A stretch of 15,743 nucleotides of DNA from Rhodoferax sp. Lineage in GTDB: Bacteria; Pseudomonadota; Gammaproteobacteria; Burkholderiales; Burkholderiaceae_C. Positions within the stretch are counted from its first letter, which is position 1. Each line of letters opens with the position of its first letter. The notes beneath the pieces were generated by a model. It saw only the letters and a list, made by a program, of their open reading frames with translations, did not search any database and was not told the DNA's origin. The stretch is taken from NCBI GenBank assembly GCA_030833685.1, contig JAURGS010000033.1, forward strand, positions 1-15,743. Direction: 5' to 3'. Made by a program: the position numbers and the translations under genes. This document shows, one piece after another, positions 6,518-13,850 of this stretch.

Positions 6518-7918
6518 TCAGTGGGCCTTGAACGTCACGCGCTCAGGTACCGGCTTGGGTGTACCCAAGCGGCTCCACCAGGGCATCAGCAAGAAAAAGC
6601 CAAAATAAAACAAGGTGCCGGCCTGGGCAATGCGGTTGAAAAGTGGCGAAGGCGCCTGCGTGCCCAGGTAGCCCAGCACCAAAAAGACAATCACGAAGAT
6701 CGCATACAGGTACTTGTGCCAGTCGGGGCGATACCGAATCGACTTGACCGGGCTGTTGTCGAGCCAAGGCAGGAAAAACAGAATGACCACGCCGCCGCCC
6801 ATGGCAACCACGCCCCAGAACTTCGCATCAATCGACCACATCATGGCCAGCAGGATCACCGACGCAACCACGATGCCGGCCTTGAAGACCGAAGCCAGTC
6901 GACTCTTGACAACAGCCAAGCCGGCTGCCACCACCACAAAGAGCATCAAGACATACATGAGCTCAGCGGTCACTGCGCGCAGCAGCGAGTAAAAGGGCGT
7001 GAAATACCAAACAGGGGCGATGTGCGCCGGCGTCTGGAATGGGTTGGCCGGTATGAAGTTGTTGTATTCCAGGAAATAGCCGCCCATCTCAGGGGCAAAA
7101 AACACGATCGCAGAAAACACAAACAGAAAGACCGACACCGCAAAAATATCGTGCACGGTGTAGTAGGGGTGAAATGCAATGCCATCCAGTGGCTTGCCGC
7201 TGGCATCTTTTTTGGCTTTGATTTCAATACCGTCGGGATTGAGCGAACCGACCTCGTGCAAAGCAATGATGTGCGCCACCACCAAGCCAAGCAGAACCAA
7301 GGGCACCGCGATCACGTGGAAACTGAAAAACCGGTTCAAGGTGGCGTCGCCAACAACGAAGTCACCGCGGATCAGCAAGGCCAGGTCAGGCCCGATGACC
7401 GGGATGGCAGAGAACAGGTTGACGATCACCTGCGCACCCCAATAGCTCATCTGGCCCCAGGGCAAAAGGTAGCCCATGAAAGCCTCAGCCATCAACACCA
7501 GGAAGATTGCGCACCCAAATATCCAGACCAGCTCGCGCGGCTTGCGGTAACTGCCATACATCAGGCCTCGAAACATGTGCAGATAGACCACCACAAAAAA
7601 TGCAGAGGCTCCCGTGGAGTGCATGTAGCGAATCAGCCAGCCCCAGGGGACATCGCGCATGATGTACTCCACCGAGCCAAAAGCCAGCGCTGCGTCAGGC
7701 TTGTAATGCATCACCAAGAAGATGCCAGTGACAATTTGGATTACCAATACCAACAGCGACAAAACCCCAAACACGTACCAAATGTTCAGGCTCTTGGCTG
7801 CGTAGTATTCGCTCATGTGCTCCTTGAACATCTTGCTCAAGGGAAAGCGGTTGTCAATCCAGTTCAGCGCTTTGGCGCCAATGGGCGCGTTGGGCGATAT
7901 TTCTTTGAATTCAGCCAT
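6518..7918 (-). CDS. petB: Cytochrome b subunit of ubiquinol-cytochrome c reductase
   Basis: This is the membrane core of the bc1 complex, holding both b haems and the quinol (Qo) and quinone (Qi) sites. It has 466 residues, is highly hydrophobic and is full-length (not split as in b6f). Haem ligand pairs are His100/His114 (YMHSTGAS, YLHMFRG) and His201/His216 (FHVIAVP, VAHIIALHE). The Qo-site motif is PVWY at 302-305 rather than the mitochondrial PEWY; PVWY is the form I recall as typical of beta- and gammaproteobacteria. The C-terminus has several extra hydrophobic segments and a basic periphery (SRLGTPKPVPERV). The gene starts 11 bases after the petA stop, so petABC is one operon. The long open frame on the opposite strand of this gene is a composition artefact. 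Confidence 0.98.
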   Translation of the reverse strand: MAEFKEISPNAPIGAKALNWIDNRFPLSKMFKEHMSEYYAAKSLNIWYVFGVLSLLVLVIQIVTGIFLVMHYKPDAALAFGSVEYIMRDVPWGWLIRYMHSTGASAFFVVVYLHMFRGLMYGSYRKPRELVWIFGCAIFLVLMAEAFMGYLLPWGQMSYWGAQVIVNLFSAIPVIGPDLALLIRGDFVVGDATLNRFFSFHVIAVPLVLLGLVVAHIIALHEVGSLNPDGIEIKAKKDASGKPLDGIAFHPYYTVHDIFAVSVFLFVFSAIVFFAPEMGGYFLEYNNFIPANPFQTPAHIAPVWYFTPFYSLLRAVTAELMYVLMLFVVVAAGLAVVKSRLASVFKAGIVVASVILLAMMWSIDAKFWGVVAMGGGVVILFFLPWLDNSPVKSIRYRPDWHKYLYAIFVIVFLVLGYLGTQAPSPLFNRIAQAGTLFYFGFFLLMPWWSRLGTPKPVPERVTFKAH

Positions 7919-7929
7919 GTTCTTGATCC

Positions 7930-8544
7930 TCAGGCTTTCTTGTCTTCGCCGATCAACAGCTTGGCGTCAGACAGGTACATGTGAGGCGGAACCTCCATGT
8001 TGTCAGGGGCTGGTTTGTTTTTGAACACGCGTCCGGCCAGGTCAAAGGTCGAGCCATGGCACGGACACAGAAATCCACCGGTCCAGTCACTGGGCAGCGA
8101 CGGCTGTGCGCCAGTCTGAAATTTATCGATCGGCGAGCAACCCAAATGCGAGCAGATTCCGACGACCACCAAGTACTCGGGCTTGATCGAGCGCGCCTCA
8201 TTTCGCGCGTACTCGGGCGTCAATTCGCCCGGATTGCGTTCTGACTGAGGGTCTGCGAGCTCACCGGTCAACTTGGCCAAAGAGGCCAATTGCTCAGGGG
8301 TACGCCGCACAATCCAAACTGGCTTACCGCGCCACTCCACCGTCATTTTTTCACCCGGCTTCAGGGCGGAGATGTCTGCCTCGACCGCAGCACCTGCAGC
8401 CCGCGCCTTTTCAGAAGGCTGAAAAGAACTGACAAACGGAACAGCCACCGACATGCCCCCCACAGCACCGACACAGCCCGAAGCGATCAGCCATGTTCGC
8501 TTGCTGTTGTCCACGGTGCCTCCTTCAGCTTGAGCTTCACTCAT
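7930..8544 (-). CDS. petA: Rieske iron-sulfur subunit of ubiquinol-cytochrome c reductase
   Basis: This subunit carries the 2Fe-2S cluster that takes the first electron from quinol and shuttles it to cytochrome c1. The 204 residues contain both cluster boxes, CSHLGC (131-136) and CPCHGS (160-165), giving two Cys and two His ligands plus the disulfide pair. The N-terminus has NSKRTWLIASG followed by a hydrophobic stretch (about 18-40), an uncleaved anchor that resembles a twin-arginine signal with KR in place of RR. I choose ATG 8544 because GAGGA lies five bases upstream; reading from a TTG at 8556 would use the Shine-Dalgarno itself as coding sequence. It is the first gene of petABC. Confidence 0.97.
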   Translation of the reverse strand: MSEAQAEGGTVDNSKRTWLIASGCVGAVGGMSVAVPFVSSFQPSEKARAAGAAVEADISALKPGEKMTVEWRGKPVWIVRRTPEQLASLAKLTGELADPQSERNPGELTPEYARNEARSIKPEYLVVVGICSHLGCSPIDKFQTGAQPSLPSDWTGGFLCPCHGSTFDLAGRVFKNKPAPDNMEVPPHMYLSDAKLLIGEDKKA

Positions 8545-8587
8545 GAGAATCCTCAAAGAATTTGACCGTCATTGAAAATAACCCTGT

Positions 8588-8593
8588 ATTGTA
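8588..8593 (-). promoter_or_regulatory. Candidate -10 element for petABC
   Basis: TACAAT on the minus strand lies 43 bases upstream of the petA ATG, predicting a leader of about 35-40 bases. No convincing -35 is seen at 16-18 bases. The gene-free region 8545-8723 holds this element and the pdxA terminator and nothing else I can recognise. Confidence 0.4.
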
Positions 8594-8677
8594 TCCGAGC
8601 TCGTGCTTAAGACCGCTTTGCGCACGTCCCAAAAACATGGCTTGCGCACCCAAGATCAGAGGCGATTAGGGCTTCAG

Positions 8678-8717
8678 AAAAAAGGCACCCGGGCAAGCGC
8701 CGTCCCAAGCCTGTGCC
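8678..8717 (-). terminator. Rho-independent terminator after pdxA
   Basis: Minus-strand arms GGCAC and GTGCC (8717-8713 and 8688-8684) extend inward through GGC/GCC with small bulges, and are followed immediately by six Ts (8683-8678). It starts seven bases after the pdxA stop and separates the Nif3-pdxA pair from petABC. Confidence 0.7.
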
Positions 8718-8723
8718 TCGGGC

Positions 8724-9767
8724 TTAGGTCAGCTGATGCGCCAGCCGGATCGCTTCGATCAGGCTGCTGGGGTCGGCAACACCTTGGCCCGCAATGTCAA
8801 AGGCTGTTCCGTGGTCCGGGCTGGTACGAACCAAAGGCAGCCCAAGGGTGACGTTGACACCCTTATCCACACCCAAATACTTCACTGGAATCAATCCTTG
8901 GTCGTGGTACATGGCTACAACCACGTCAAACTCGGCGGGCCGGGTCTGCGTTTGCCGCGCGCGCATGAACACAGTGTCGGGCGGCTGCGGATCGCTGACC
9001 ATCATGCCCTGTGCCCGCGCAGCAGCCACCGCCGGCAACAGAATGTCGATTTCTTCACGACCAAACAGGCCACCTTCTCCAGCATGCGGGTTGACACCCG
9101 CCAACCCTATGCGAGGGGCACGGCCAAGCATATCGCCCAAAGCTTTGTGTGTGATGACCAAGGTTTCGAGCACCATAGGTATGGAGATGGCGTTCAAGGC
9201 CTCTTGCAAACCCACATGAATGCTCACCAGAACGACCCGCAGCTCATCGTTGGCCAGCATCATTCGCACCGGACAATCCGGCACCTTGACGCCCAAAAAA
9301 CGGGCGGCTTCTGCCTGCAGCATCTCGGTATGCCCGGGGAAGGCGTCGTAGGGGGCACCCGCCGCCGACAGCGCCAGCTTGTTCAGCGGGGCCGTCACCA
9401 GCGCGGCAATCTCGCCGCGCAAGGCCGCCTCGGCCGCCCACAAAACGCATTCACCTGCTGCCCCGCCTGCCGCAGCGCTCAGTTGCCCCCAGGCTGGGGG
9501 CGCCCCGGCGGATTCAGCCGGCATAGGCCAAAGCGGCAAGCAACGCGGCGGGCACTGGGCCAGCGCTGACACGCTATCCAGGGTCACAATCGGCAGGCCG
9601 ATTGGCCCCGGGCAAACCAACAGCGCGGCTCGACGCATGCTGGCCAGATCGCCAACCACAAAGCAGTCGCGTGTCAGCTCAGGCTCTTGCAAAAAAGCCT
9701 TCACCACAATTTCCGGGCCAATGCCAGCTGCATCGCCTTGGGTAATCGCAATGGGTTTACCTGTCAT
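8724..9767 (-). CDS. pdxA: 4-hydroxythreonine-4-phosphate dehydrogenase PdxA
   Basis: PdxA oxidises 4-phosphohydroxy-L-threonine with NAD(P)+ to the unstable amino-ketone that PdxJ condenses in pyridoxal phosphate synthesis; it is a cytoplasmic homodimer with a divalent metal. The 347 residues begin MTGKPIAITQGDAAGIGPE, the family's N-terminal signature. Three metal-ligand histidine regions are present: FPGHTEML, VSIHVGL and MYHDQGLIPVKYLG. DKGVNVTLGLPLVRTSPDHGTA is the conserved C-terminal substrate/dimer segment. ATG 9767 is chosen because GAGG lies six bases upstream and it fits family starts; an in-frame GTG at 9788 would overlap the Shine-Dalgarno. A proline/alanine-rich insert near residues 78-103 looks like ordinary family variation. 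It follows the Nif3 gene by 21 bases and is probably cotranscribed with it. Confidence 0.96.
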   Translation of the reverse strand: MTGKPIAITQGDAAGIGPEIVVKAFLQEPELTRDCFVVGDLASMRRAALLVCPGPIGLPIVTLDSVSALAQCPPRCLPLWPMPAESAGAPPAWGQLSAAAGGAAGECVLWAAEAALRGEIAALVTAPLNKLALSAAGAPYDAFPGHTEMLQAEAARFLGVKVPDCPVRMMLANDELRVVLVSIHVGLQEALNAISIPMVLETLVITHKALGDMLGRAPRIGLAGVNPHAGEGGLFGREEIDILLPAVAAARAQGMMVSDPQPPDTVFMRARQTQTRPAEFDVVVAMYHDQGLIPVKYLGVDKGVNVTLGLPLVRTSPDHGTAFDIAGQGVADPSSLIEAIRLAHQLT

Positions 9768-9788
9768 GAGACGCCTCGCTTGGCACAC

Positions 9789-10547
9789 TCAAGCCGGGTT
9801 ATCAATATCGATATGCAAATGCACAAGCCCGTGGCGCAACGCCAGGTGCTCCGCAAGTGCCTGCACGCCGTAACGCTCGGTGGCATGGTGACCACAGGCC
9901 AGGAAGGCAACACCGGATTCCCTGGCAATGTGCGCTTGGGGTTCAGATATCTCCCCGGTGATAAACGCATCAGCACCCGCGGCGATTGCATCCTCGAAAT
10001 AACTTTGGGCCCCACCAGTGCACCAGGCGACGCGCCTCACCTCGCGCGCAGAGGTGCTCACCAGGGTGACCTGGCGCTGCAAGACCTGCCCAGCGTGATC
10101 GGCCAGGGCTTGCGCCGACGAGAAGACCCGTCCATTGGCGCCAGTACCCAGCCAGCCCAAATCCTGCTCGCCAAAACGCGCATCGGCCTGTAGGCCAAGC
10201 ATACGGCCCAGCTGGGCGTTGTTGCCCAGCTCGGCATGGGCATCCAAAGGTAGGTGGTAGGCCAGCAAGTTGATGTCATTTGAGAGCAACAGACCCAGAC
10301 GTTTTCGCATCCATCCGGTCACGCAAGCGCTCTGACCGCGCCAGAACAAGCCGTGATGAACCAACACGGTATCTGCCCCATTGGCGACGGCCGCCTCGAT
10401 CAGAGCAAGGCTCGCCGTAACACCAGAGACCATCTTGCGAACACTGGCCTGGCCTTCAACCTGCAATCCATTTGGCCCGTAATCACGAAAGCGATCGACA
10501 GCCAGCATTTCAGCCAGATCGGCAATCAATTCCTGGCGGCTGACCAT
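9789..10547 (-). CDS. Nif3/YbgI-family dinuclear metal-centre protein
   Basis: This 252-residue cytoplasmic protein belongs to the widely conserved Nif3 family (DUF34), known structurally as toroidal hexamers with a two-metal site in each subunit. The ligand motifs are visible: VHHGLFW (His64, His65), AYHLPLDAH (Asp102 region) and GHHATERYG at 219-227 (His220, Glu224). GEISEPQA near residue 196 is also conserved. Roles proposed for the family, such as a GTP cyclohydrolase-like or other metal-dependent hydrolase, are not settled, so no activity is assigned. The ATG is preceded by AGGGAGG five bases upstream, one of the strongest ribosome sites here. It lies 99 bases after tatC and 21 bases before pdxA. 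Confidence 0.93.
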   Translation of the reverse strand: MVSRQELIADLAEMLAVDRFRDYGPNGLQVEGQASVRKMVSGVTASLALIEAAVANGADTVLVHHGLFWRGQSACVTGWMRKRLGLLLSNDINLLAYHLPLDAHAELGNNAQLGRMLGLQADARFGEQDLGWLGTGANGRVFSSAQALADHAGQVLQRQVTLVSTSAREVRRVAWCTGGAQSYFEDAIAAGADAFITGEISEPQAHIARESGVAFLACGHHATERYGVQALAEHLALRHGLVHLHIDIDNPA

Positions 10548-10631
10548 CTTGACCTCCCTTGACGCAGCTGGACAACGCTCTTAATTTTCCACACCAGAAC
10601 GCCGCTTCCCCTGGCATTGTGCCGGCAGAGA

Positions 10632-10660
10632 CTGCTGCGCGTCAGATCAGGACGCAGCAG
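10632..10660 (-). other. Hairpin spanning the tatC stop codon
   Basis: The arms CTGCTGC (10632-10638) and GCAGCAG (10654-10660) pair perfectly. GTC/GAC (10641-10643 and 10651-10653) extends them after a two-base bulge, and the loop is seven bases. The tatC stop (10649-10647) sits in the loop. No T-run follows, so it is not a standard terminator; it could stabilise the 3' end of the tat message. Confidence 0.45.
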
Positions 10661-11432
10661 CCGAGTCTTCGGGTTTACGGGTCTGCTTGATGAACAACTG
10701 CGCCGCCCAAATACCAGCTTCGTACAACAGGCACATCGGTATAGCCAAGGCCAGTTGCGAGACCACGTCCGGCGGTGTGACGATGGCCGCAATGATGAAG
10801 GCCAGCACCACAAAGTAGCCGCGAAACTCCTTGAGCTTTTCAATCGAGAACACACCCATTTTGGCCAGGACCACCACCGCAACCGGTACTTCAAACGCCA
10901 AGCCGAAGGCCAGAAACATGGATAACACAAAACTCAAGTACGCCTCAATATCAGGAGACGCAGTGATGCTCTTGGGGGCAAAACCCTGGATAAAGGCAAA
11001 CACGCGACCAAATACCAGAAAGTAACAAAAGGCCACGCCCACCAAAAACAAAATGGTGCTTGAAAACACCAGGGGCAAAACCAACTTTTTCTCGTGGCTG
11101 TAGAGGCCAGGTGCGACAAAGGCCCACAACTGGTAGAGCACCACCGGCAGCGCGATCATGAACGCAGTCATCAACAGCACCTGCAATGGCACCATGAACG
11201 GCGAGATCACCGAGGTCGCAATCATGGTTGCGCCTTTGGGCAGGTGCGCAACCAATGGCTCAGCCAGAATGTCATACAAAGACCCAGGCCCAGGGTAAAG
11301 CGCCAGGGCCACGGCCACAACCAAGACCGCCACAGTCGCCTTGACCAGGCGATCGCGCAATTCAACCAGGTGCTGTACAAACGGCTGCTCCGTGCCGGCA
11401 AGCTCGTCATCAGTTTTGGGTGAATCGCTCAT
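10647..11432 (-). CDS. tatC: Twin-arginine translocase subunit TatC
   Basis: TatC is the multispanning inner-membrane receptor for twin-arginine signal peptides. The 261 residues start MSDSPKTDDELAG. The conserved HLVELRDRL near residues 21-29 precedes the first membrane segment, and six hydrophobic segments follow, with the family landmarks FVAPGLYSHEKK, FGLAFEVPV and FIIAAIVTPPDVVSQ. I place the start at 11432, where ATG overlaps the tatB stop as ATGA; a longer reading (to 11519) would overlap tatB coding in a second frame and has no support. The four-base overlap suggests translational coupling to tatB. Charged residues GTEQP/ELRDR are on the cytoplasmic N-terminus, as expected. Confidence 0.97.
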   Translation of the reverse strand: MSDSPKTDDELAGTEQPFVQHLVELRDRLVKATVAVLVVAVALALYPGPGSLYDILAEPLVAHLPKGATMIATSVISPFMVPLQVLLMTAFMIALPVVLYQLWAFVAPGLYSHEKKLVLPLVFSSTILFLVGVAFCYFLVFGRVFAFIQGFAPKSITASPDIEAYLSFVLSMFLAFGLAFEVPVAVVVLAKMGVFSIEKLKEFRGYFVVLAFIIAAIVTPPDVVSQLALAIPMCLLYEAGIWAAQLFIKQTRKPEDSAAAS

Positions 11433-11905
11433 GAACCTGTCTTCACAGGCCGGTAGCGGGCCACACGCGCCGCCCCTGACAGGGCTTTGGTGCGCACACC
11501 AGAGCGGGCCTTGTACCAAGCGGGCGTTGCGCCCCGCTTAAGACGCCAATTTTTCTTCGGATGGCGGTATTGCGGGGCGATATTCGGGAAATCTGGCACC
11601 GCATCCATCGACGGACTGCTGGCCTCTTGTGTGGCGTCCGACCAGGCTTTCTCAAAATCGTCAGTCTGGGTTTGGACACTGCTTTGGACGTCTTTGGCCG
11701 CGGTCTCGACGCTTTCCTTCATTTTGCGAAGTTCATCGAGTTCCATCGAGCGGTTGACCTCGGCCTTGACGTCCGACACGTAGCGCTGAGCACGGCCGAG
11801 CAAGGTGCCGACGGTACGGGCAACGCCAGGCAACTTTTCGGGGCCGATCACGATCAGGGCAACAGCCCCGATCATGGCCAGCTTGGAAATTCCAAGGTCA
11901 AGCAT
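11429..11905 (-). CDS. tatB: Twin-arginine translocase subunit TatB
   Basis: TatB partners TatC in binding twin-arginine substrates before TatA is recruited. The 158 residues begin MLDLGISKLAMIGAVALIVI, a single membrane helix, then GPEKLPGVARTVGTLLGR (hinge and amphipathic helix). A long charged helix (about 40-90) precedes a basic, proline-containing C-terminal tail ending in GVRTKALSG and VARYRP. The Glu in position 8 of E. coli-type TatB is absent, but LGISKL with GPEKLP is the usual betaproteobacterial form. It starts 23 bases after the tatA stop and overlaps tatC by four bases. Confidence 0.96.
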   Translation of the reverse strand: MLDLGISKLAMIGAVALIVIGPEKLPGVARTVGTLLGRAQRYVSDVKAEVNRSMELDELRKMKESVETAAKDVQSSVQTQTDDFEKAWSDATQEASSPSMDAVPDFPNIAPQYRHPKKNWRLKRGATPAWYKARSGVRTKALSGAARVARYRPVKTGS

Positions 11906-11928
11906 TCGTCACTGGCCGCAAGAAAGAC

Positions 11929-12171
11929 TCAGGACTTCTGCTTGGCTTCGACGTCGATGGTGTCTTTGTCCTTGGCAGCAGTGGCATTGGCAACCTGAGC
12001 CGGCTCGGCTGGCTTTTCTGAGCCCGCTGCGCCGCCCTCTTTCATGCCATCTTTGAAACCCTTGACGGCACCACCCAGATCGCCACCGAGGTTCTTGAGC
12101 TTTTTAGTCCCAAAAACCATGATCACGATCAGCAAAACGATCAACCAGTGCCAGATTGAAAAAGTACCCAT
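11929..12171 (-). CDS. tatA: Twin-arginine translocase subunit TatA
   Basis: TatA oligomerises to form the protein-conducting part of the Tat system. The 80 residues comprise a short N-terminal membrane helix (MGTFSIWHWLIVLLIVIMVF), the hinge FGTKKLKNLG, an amphipathic helix DLGGAVKGFKDGMKEG, and an acidic/alanine-rich disordered tail. IWHWLIVL distinguishes it from TatB. ATG 12171 has GAGGAG six bases upstream. A 65-base gap to hinT contains a GCCCG/CGGGC hairpin (12205-12219) and a TAAAAT, which could be a -10 for a tat-specific promoter, but the -35 is poor. Confidence 0.97.
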   Translation of the reverse strand: MGTFSIWHWLIVLLIVIMVFGTKKLKNLGGDLGGAVKGFKDGMKEGGAAGSEKPAEPAQVANATAAKDKDTIDVEAKQKS

Positions 12172-12236
12172 TGCAAACTCCTCACGAATTACGAAATTTT
12201 AAGCGCCCGGCCAGCGGGCTTCACGGTGCGCCCCGT

Positions 12237-12611
12237 TTAACCCCTAGACCAGGGCCTCGGGCCACCCATGACATGGACATGAAGGTGGTGAACCTCTTGC
12301 CCCCCTTGCGCCCCGTTATTGCAAACGATGCGAAAACCGCCAGTCGGGTAAGGCTCACAGCCCTCCTGCAAGGCCAACCTGGGAGCCAAGGTCATGATGC
12401 GGCCCATTAGCTGGGAATGGCTGTCATCCAACGAAGCCATCGAAGCGATGTGCATTCTGGGAATAATCAAAAAATGAACGGGCGCCCAAGGTGCGATGTC
12501 ATGAAAAGCATAAAGCTCATCATCGTCATACACCTTTCGCGATGGAATATTGCCCGCGGCAATTTTGCAAAACAGGCAAGAGGGATCACTCAATTGCTTG
12601 GCCGTGGTCAT
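12237..12611 (-). CDS. hinT: Histidine triad (HIT) family hydrolase, HinT type
   Basis: HinT proteins are small cytoplasmic dimers that hydrolyse purine nucleoside phosphoramidates and adenylated amines. This one has 124 residues. CLFCKIAAGNIPS near the N-terminus is the Cys-x-x-Cys segment seen in many members. HDIAPWAPVHFLIIPR is the nucleotide-binding strand region, and the active-site triad H-L-H-V-H-V-M covers 109-115. ATG 12611 overlaps the stop of the upstream membrane-protein gene as ATGA and has GGAGGT six bases upstream. It lies between the his genes and tatABC, an arrangement I recall as common in Burkholderiales; no functional link is implied. Confidence 0.94.
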   Translation of the reverse strand: MTTAKQLSDPSCLFCKIAAGNIPSRKVYDDDELYAFHDIAPWAPVHFLIIPRMHIASMASLDDSHSQLMGRIMTLAPRLALQEGCEPYPTGGFRIVCNNGAQGGQEVHHLHVHVMGGPRPWSRG

Positions 12612-13027
12612 TGCGGCACCTCCATCTCAAGGCCTTTGTTCATTCGTACCATCCCCAGAACAATGCGATAAAAAAACCAGGCAGAAATCAAAAACCAAGC
12701 GAACCACCCTGGCGCCACAAACATGAACCACAACGGCGTGGTGACGATGTAAAGGATCGCAGCGATCACCACCGTGCGAATACGCCAGCGAAAGTGCGAC
12801 GCATGCCACGTGCCCTGCGCCCCGTCGCGCTTGATCAAATCCAGCACCAGCGCTGCCACCAGCAAAACTGGACCCAGTTGCCCACCCGGAATCAATGCAG
12901 CCACAGCCACGATCAAATGGAGCACGTAGCTGATGGTGCCCACCGTGTTTAAGGCATGCAGTCGCTCCAGGTCTTGAATAGATCCCGATGGTCCCTGGCT
13001 GGATTGCTGTGAAAAACCTTCTGTCAT
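12608..13027 (-). CDS. Small integral membrane protein, DUF4870-like
   Basis: This 139-residue protein has a polar, Gln/Ser-rich N-terminus (1-20). Four hydrophobic segments follow at about 30-46, 48-63, 83-101 and 104-121: YVLHLIVAVAALIPGG, LGPVLLVAALVLDLI, VVIAAILYIVTTPLWFMF and WFAWFLISAWFFYRIVLGM. The motif SHFRWRIRT between segments 2 and 3 recalls DUF4870-type proteins. Its function is unknown. ATG 13027 lies four bases after the hisE stop; a TTG at 13039 would overlap hisE and is less likely. It overlaps hinT by four bases, so it is probably translated with the his message. I would expect a housekeeping rather than accessory role from its position, but nothing in the sequence shows it. 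Confidence 0.85.
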   Translation of the reverse strand: MTEGFSQQSSQGPSGSIQDLERLHALNTVGTISYVLHLIVAVAALIPGGQLGPVLLVAALVLDLIKRDGAQGTWHASHFRWRIRTVVIAAILYIVTTPLWFMFVAPGWFAWFLISAWFFYRIVLGMVRMNKGLEMEVPQ

Positions 13028-13031
13028 GGGT

Positions 13032-13415
13032 TCAGCCAAGCGATGAAGGCCCGGTGCCCTGCTTGGGGCGCGAAGCCTTTTCTGTCAACCCACTGGTGCC
13101 TGTGCGCCGCGCAAGCTCGGCCAGAACGTCATCGGGCGTAAAGCCCTGTTGAACCAGCAGAACCACACAATGAAACCAAAGGTCCGCCATCTCGCTGACA
13201 ACCTTATTCTTGTCTTGGCCGTGCAGCGCGTCTTTGGCGGCCATAACCACTTCAGTGGCTTCTTCGCCAATTTTCTTCAAGAGCGCATCCGGGCCTTTTT
13301 CAAAGAGACGCGCAACATAACTGGTGCCCGGGTCGCCACCGGCAGCCGGCAGCCTGCTTTCGATCACCCGTGCCAAATCAGACAACACGCGCGAGTCGGA
13401 CTCTCTATCACTCAT
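13032..13415 (-). CDS. hisE: Phosphoribosyl-ATP pyrophosphatase HisE
   Basis: HisE removes pyrophosphate from phosphoribosyl-ATP, the second step of histidine synthesis. The 127 residues start MSDRESDSRVLSDLARVIES. The all-helical MazG-like metal site appears as KIGEEATEVVMAAK and SEMADLWFHCVVLL, giving the E-E-x-x-E and E-x-x-D carboxylates. A flexible Thr/Ser/Lys-rich tail follows. ATG 13415 overlaps the hisI stop as ATGA; a longer frame to 13523 would run inside hisI and is rejected. It is separate from hisI, unlike the fused HisIE of enterobacteria. Confidence 0.96.
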   Translation of the reverse strand: MSDRESDSRVLSDLARVIESRLPAAGGDPGTSYVARLFEKGPDALLKKIGEEATEVVMAAKDALHGQDKNKVVSEMADLWFHCVVLLVQQGFTPDDVLAELARRTGTSGLTEKASRPKQGTGPSSLG

Positions 13416-13810
13416 GCCGATGCCCCGTAAATGCTTTGTGGATCTTTCAAAACCGGGTCCGTGGTCTGCCAGGCGCCGTCTCGGAACACCCGAAAAAAAC
13501 AACTGTGCCGACCGGTGTGACACGCAATGCCGGGCTGATGCCCTTCCTGGGTGACTTTCATCAACACCACATCGGCGTCGCAGTCGATTCGGATTTCATG
13601 CACACGCTGCACGTGACCAGACTCCTCGCCTTTGAACCACAGTTTTTGGCGAGAGCGCGAAAAATACACAGCCCGGCCCAAATCCAAGGTTTTCTGCAAG
13701 GCCTCCCGGTTCATCCAAGCCACCATCAGCACGTTGTTGGTAGCCACGTCCTGGGCAATTGCCGGCACCAGGCCAGCAGCATCCCATTTGATTTCGTCCA
13801 AGGCGTCCAT
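13412..13810 (-). CDS. hisI: Phosphoribosyl-AMP cyclohydrolase HisI
   Basis: HisI opens the adenine ring of phosphoribosyl-AMP, the third step of the pathway, using zinc and magnesium. The 132 residues starting at ATG 13810 (MDALDEIKWDAAGLVPAIAQ) fit the family N-terminus. Metal ligands are visible in DCDADVV (Asp76, Cys77, Asp78, Asp80) and in ACHTGRHSC (Cys97, Cys104). SRSRQKLWFKGEESGH is the substrate-binding signature. An in-frame TTG at 13828 would add six residues; it sits only a couple of bases from AGGGA, too close to be used well, so ATG 13810 is preferred, although its own Shine-Dalgarno is weak. It lies 40 bases after hisF. Confidence 0.95.
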   Translation of the reverse strand: MDALDEIKWDAAGLVPAIAQDVATNNVLMVAWMNREALQKTLDLGRAVYFSRSRQKLWFKGEESGHVQRVHEIRIDCDADVVLMKVTQEGHQPGIACHTGRHSCFFRVFRDGAWQTTDPVLKDPQSIYGASA

Positions 13811-13850
13811 TGGGCGATTGTCGGTCAATTCCCTGCAAACTGTGCTTCAG

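Noticed and set aside
6521..7984. Very long open frame on the plus strand, opposite petB (487 codons)
   Set aside because: It is exactly antisense to a certain gene, is rich in His/Gln/Arg as expected from mirrored hydrophobic codons, has no domain I recognise and no ribosome site. It reflects codon composition.
8736..9569. Open frame of 277 codons on the plus strand opposite pdxA
   Set aside because: Antisense shadow of a well-supported gene; composition is biased and no motif is present.
12196..12220. Hairpin GCCCG/CGGGC in the hinT-tatA gap as a terminator or tat promoter
   Set aside because: Only five pairs, no T-run, and the nearby TAAAAT lacks a credible -35. Kept only as a remark under tatA.
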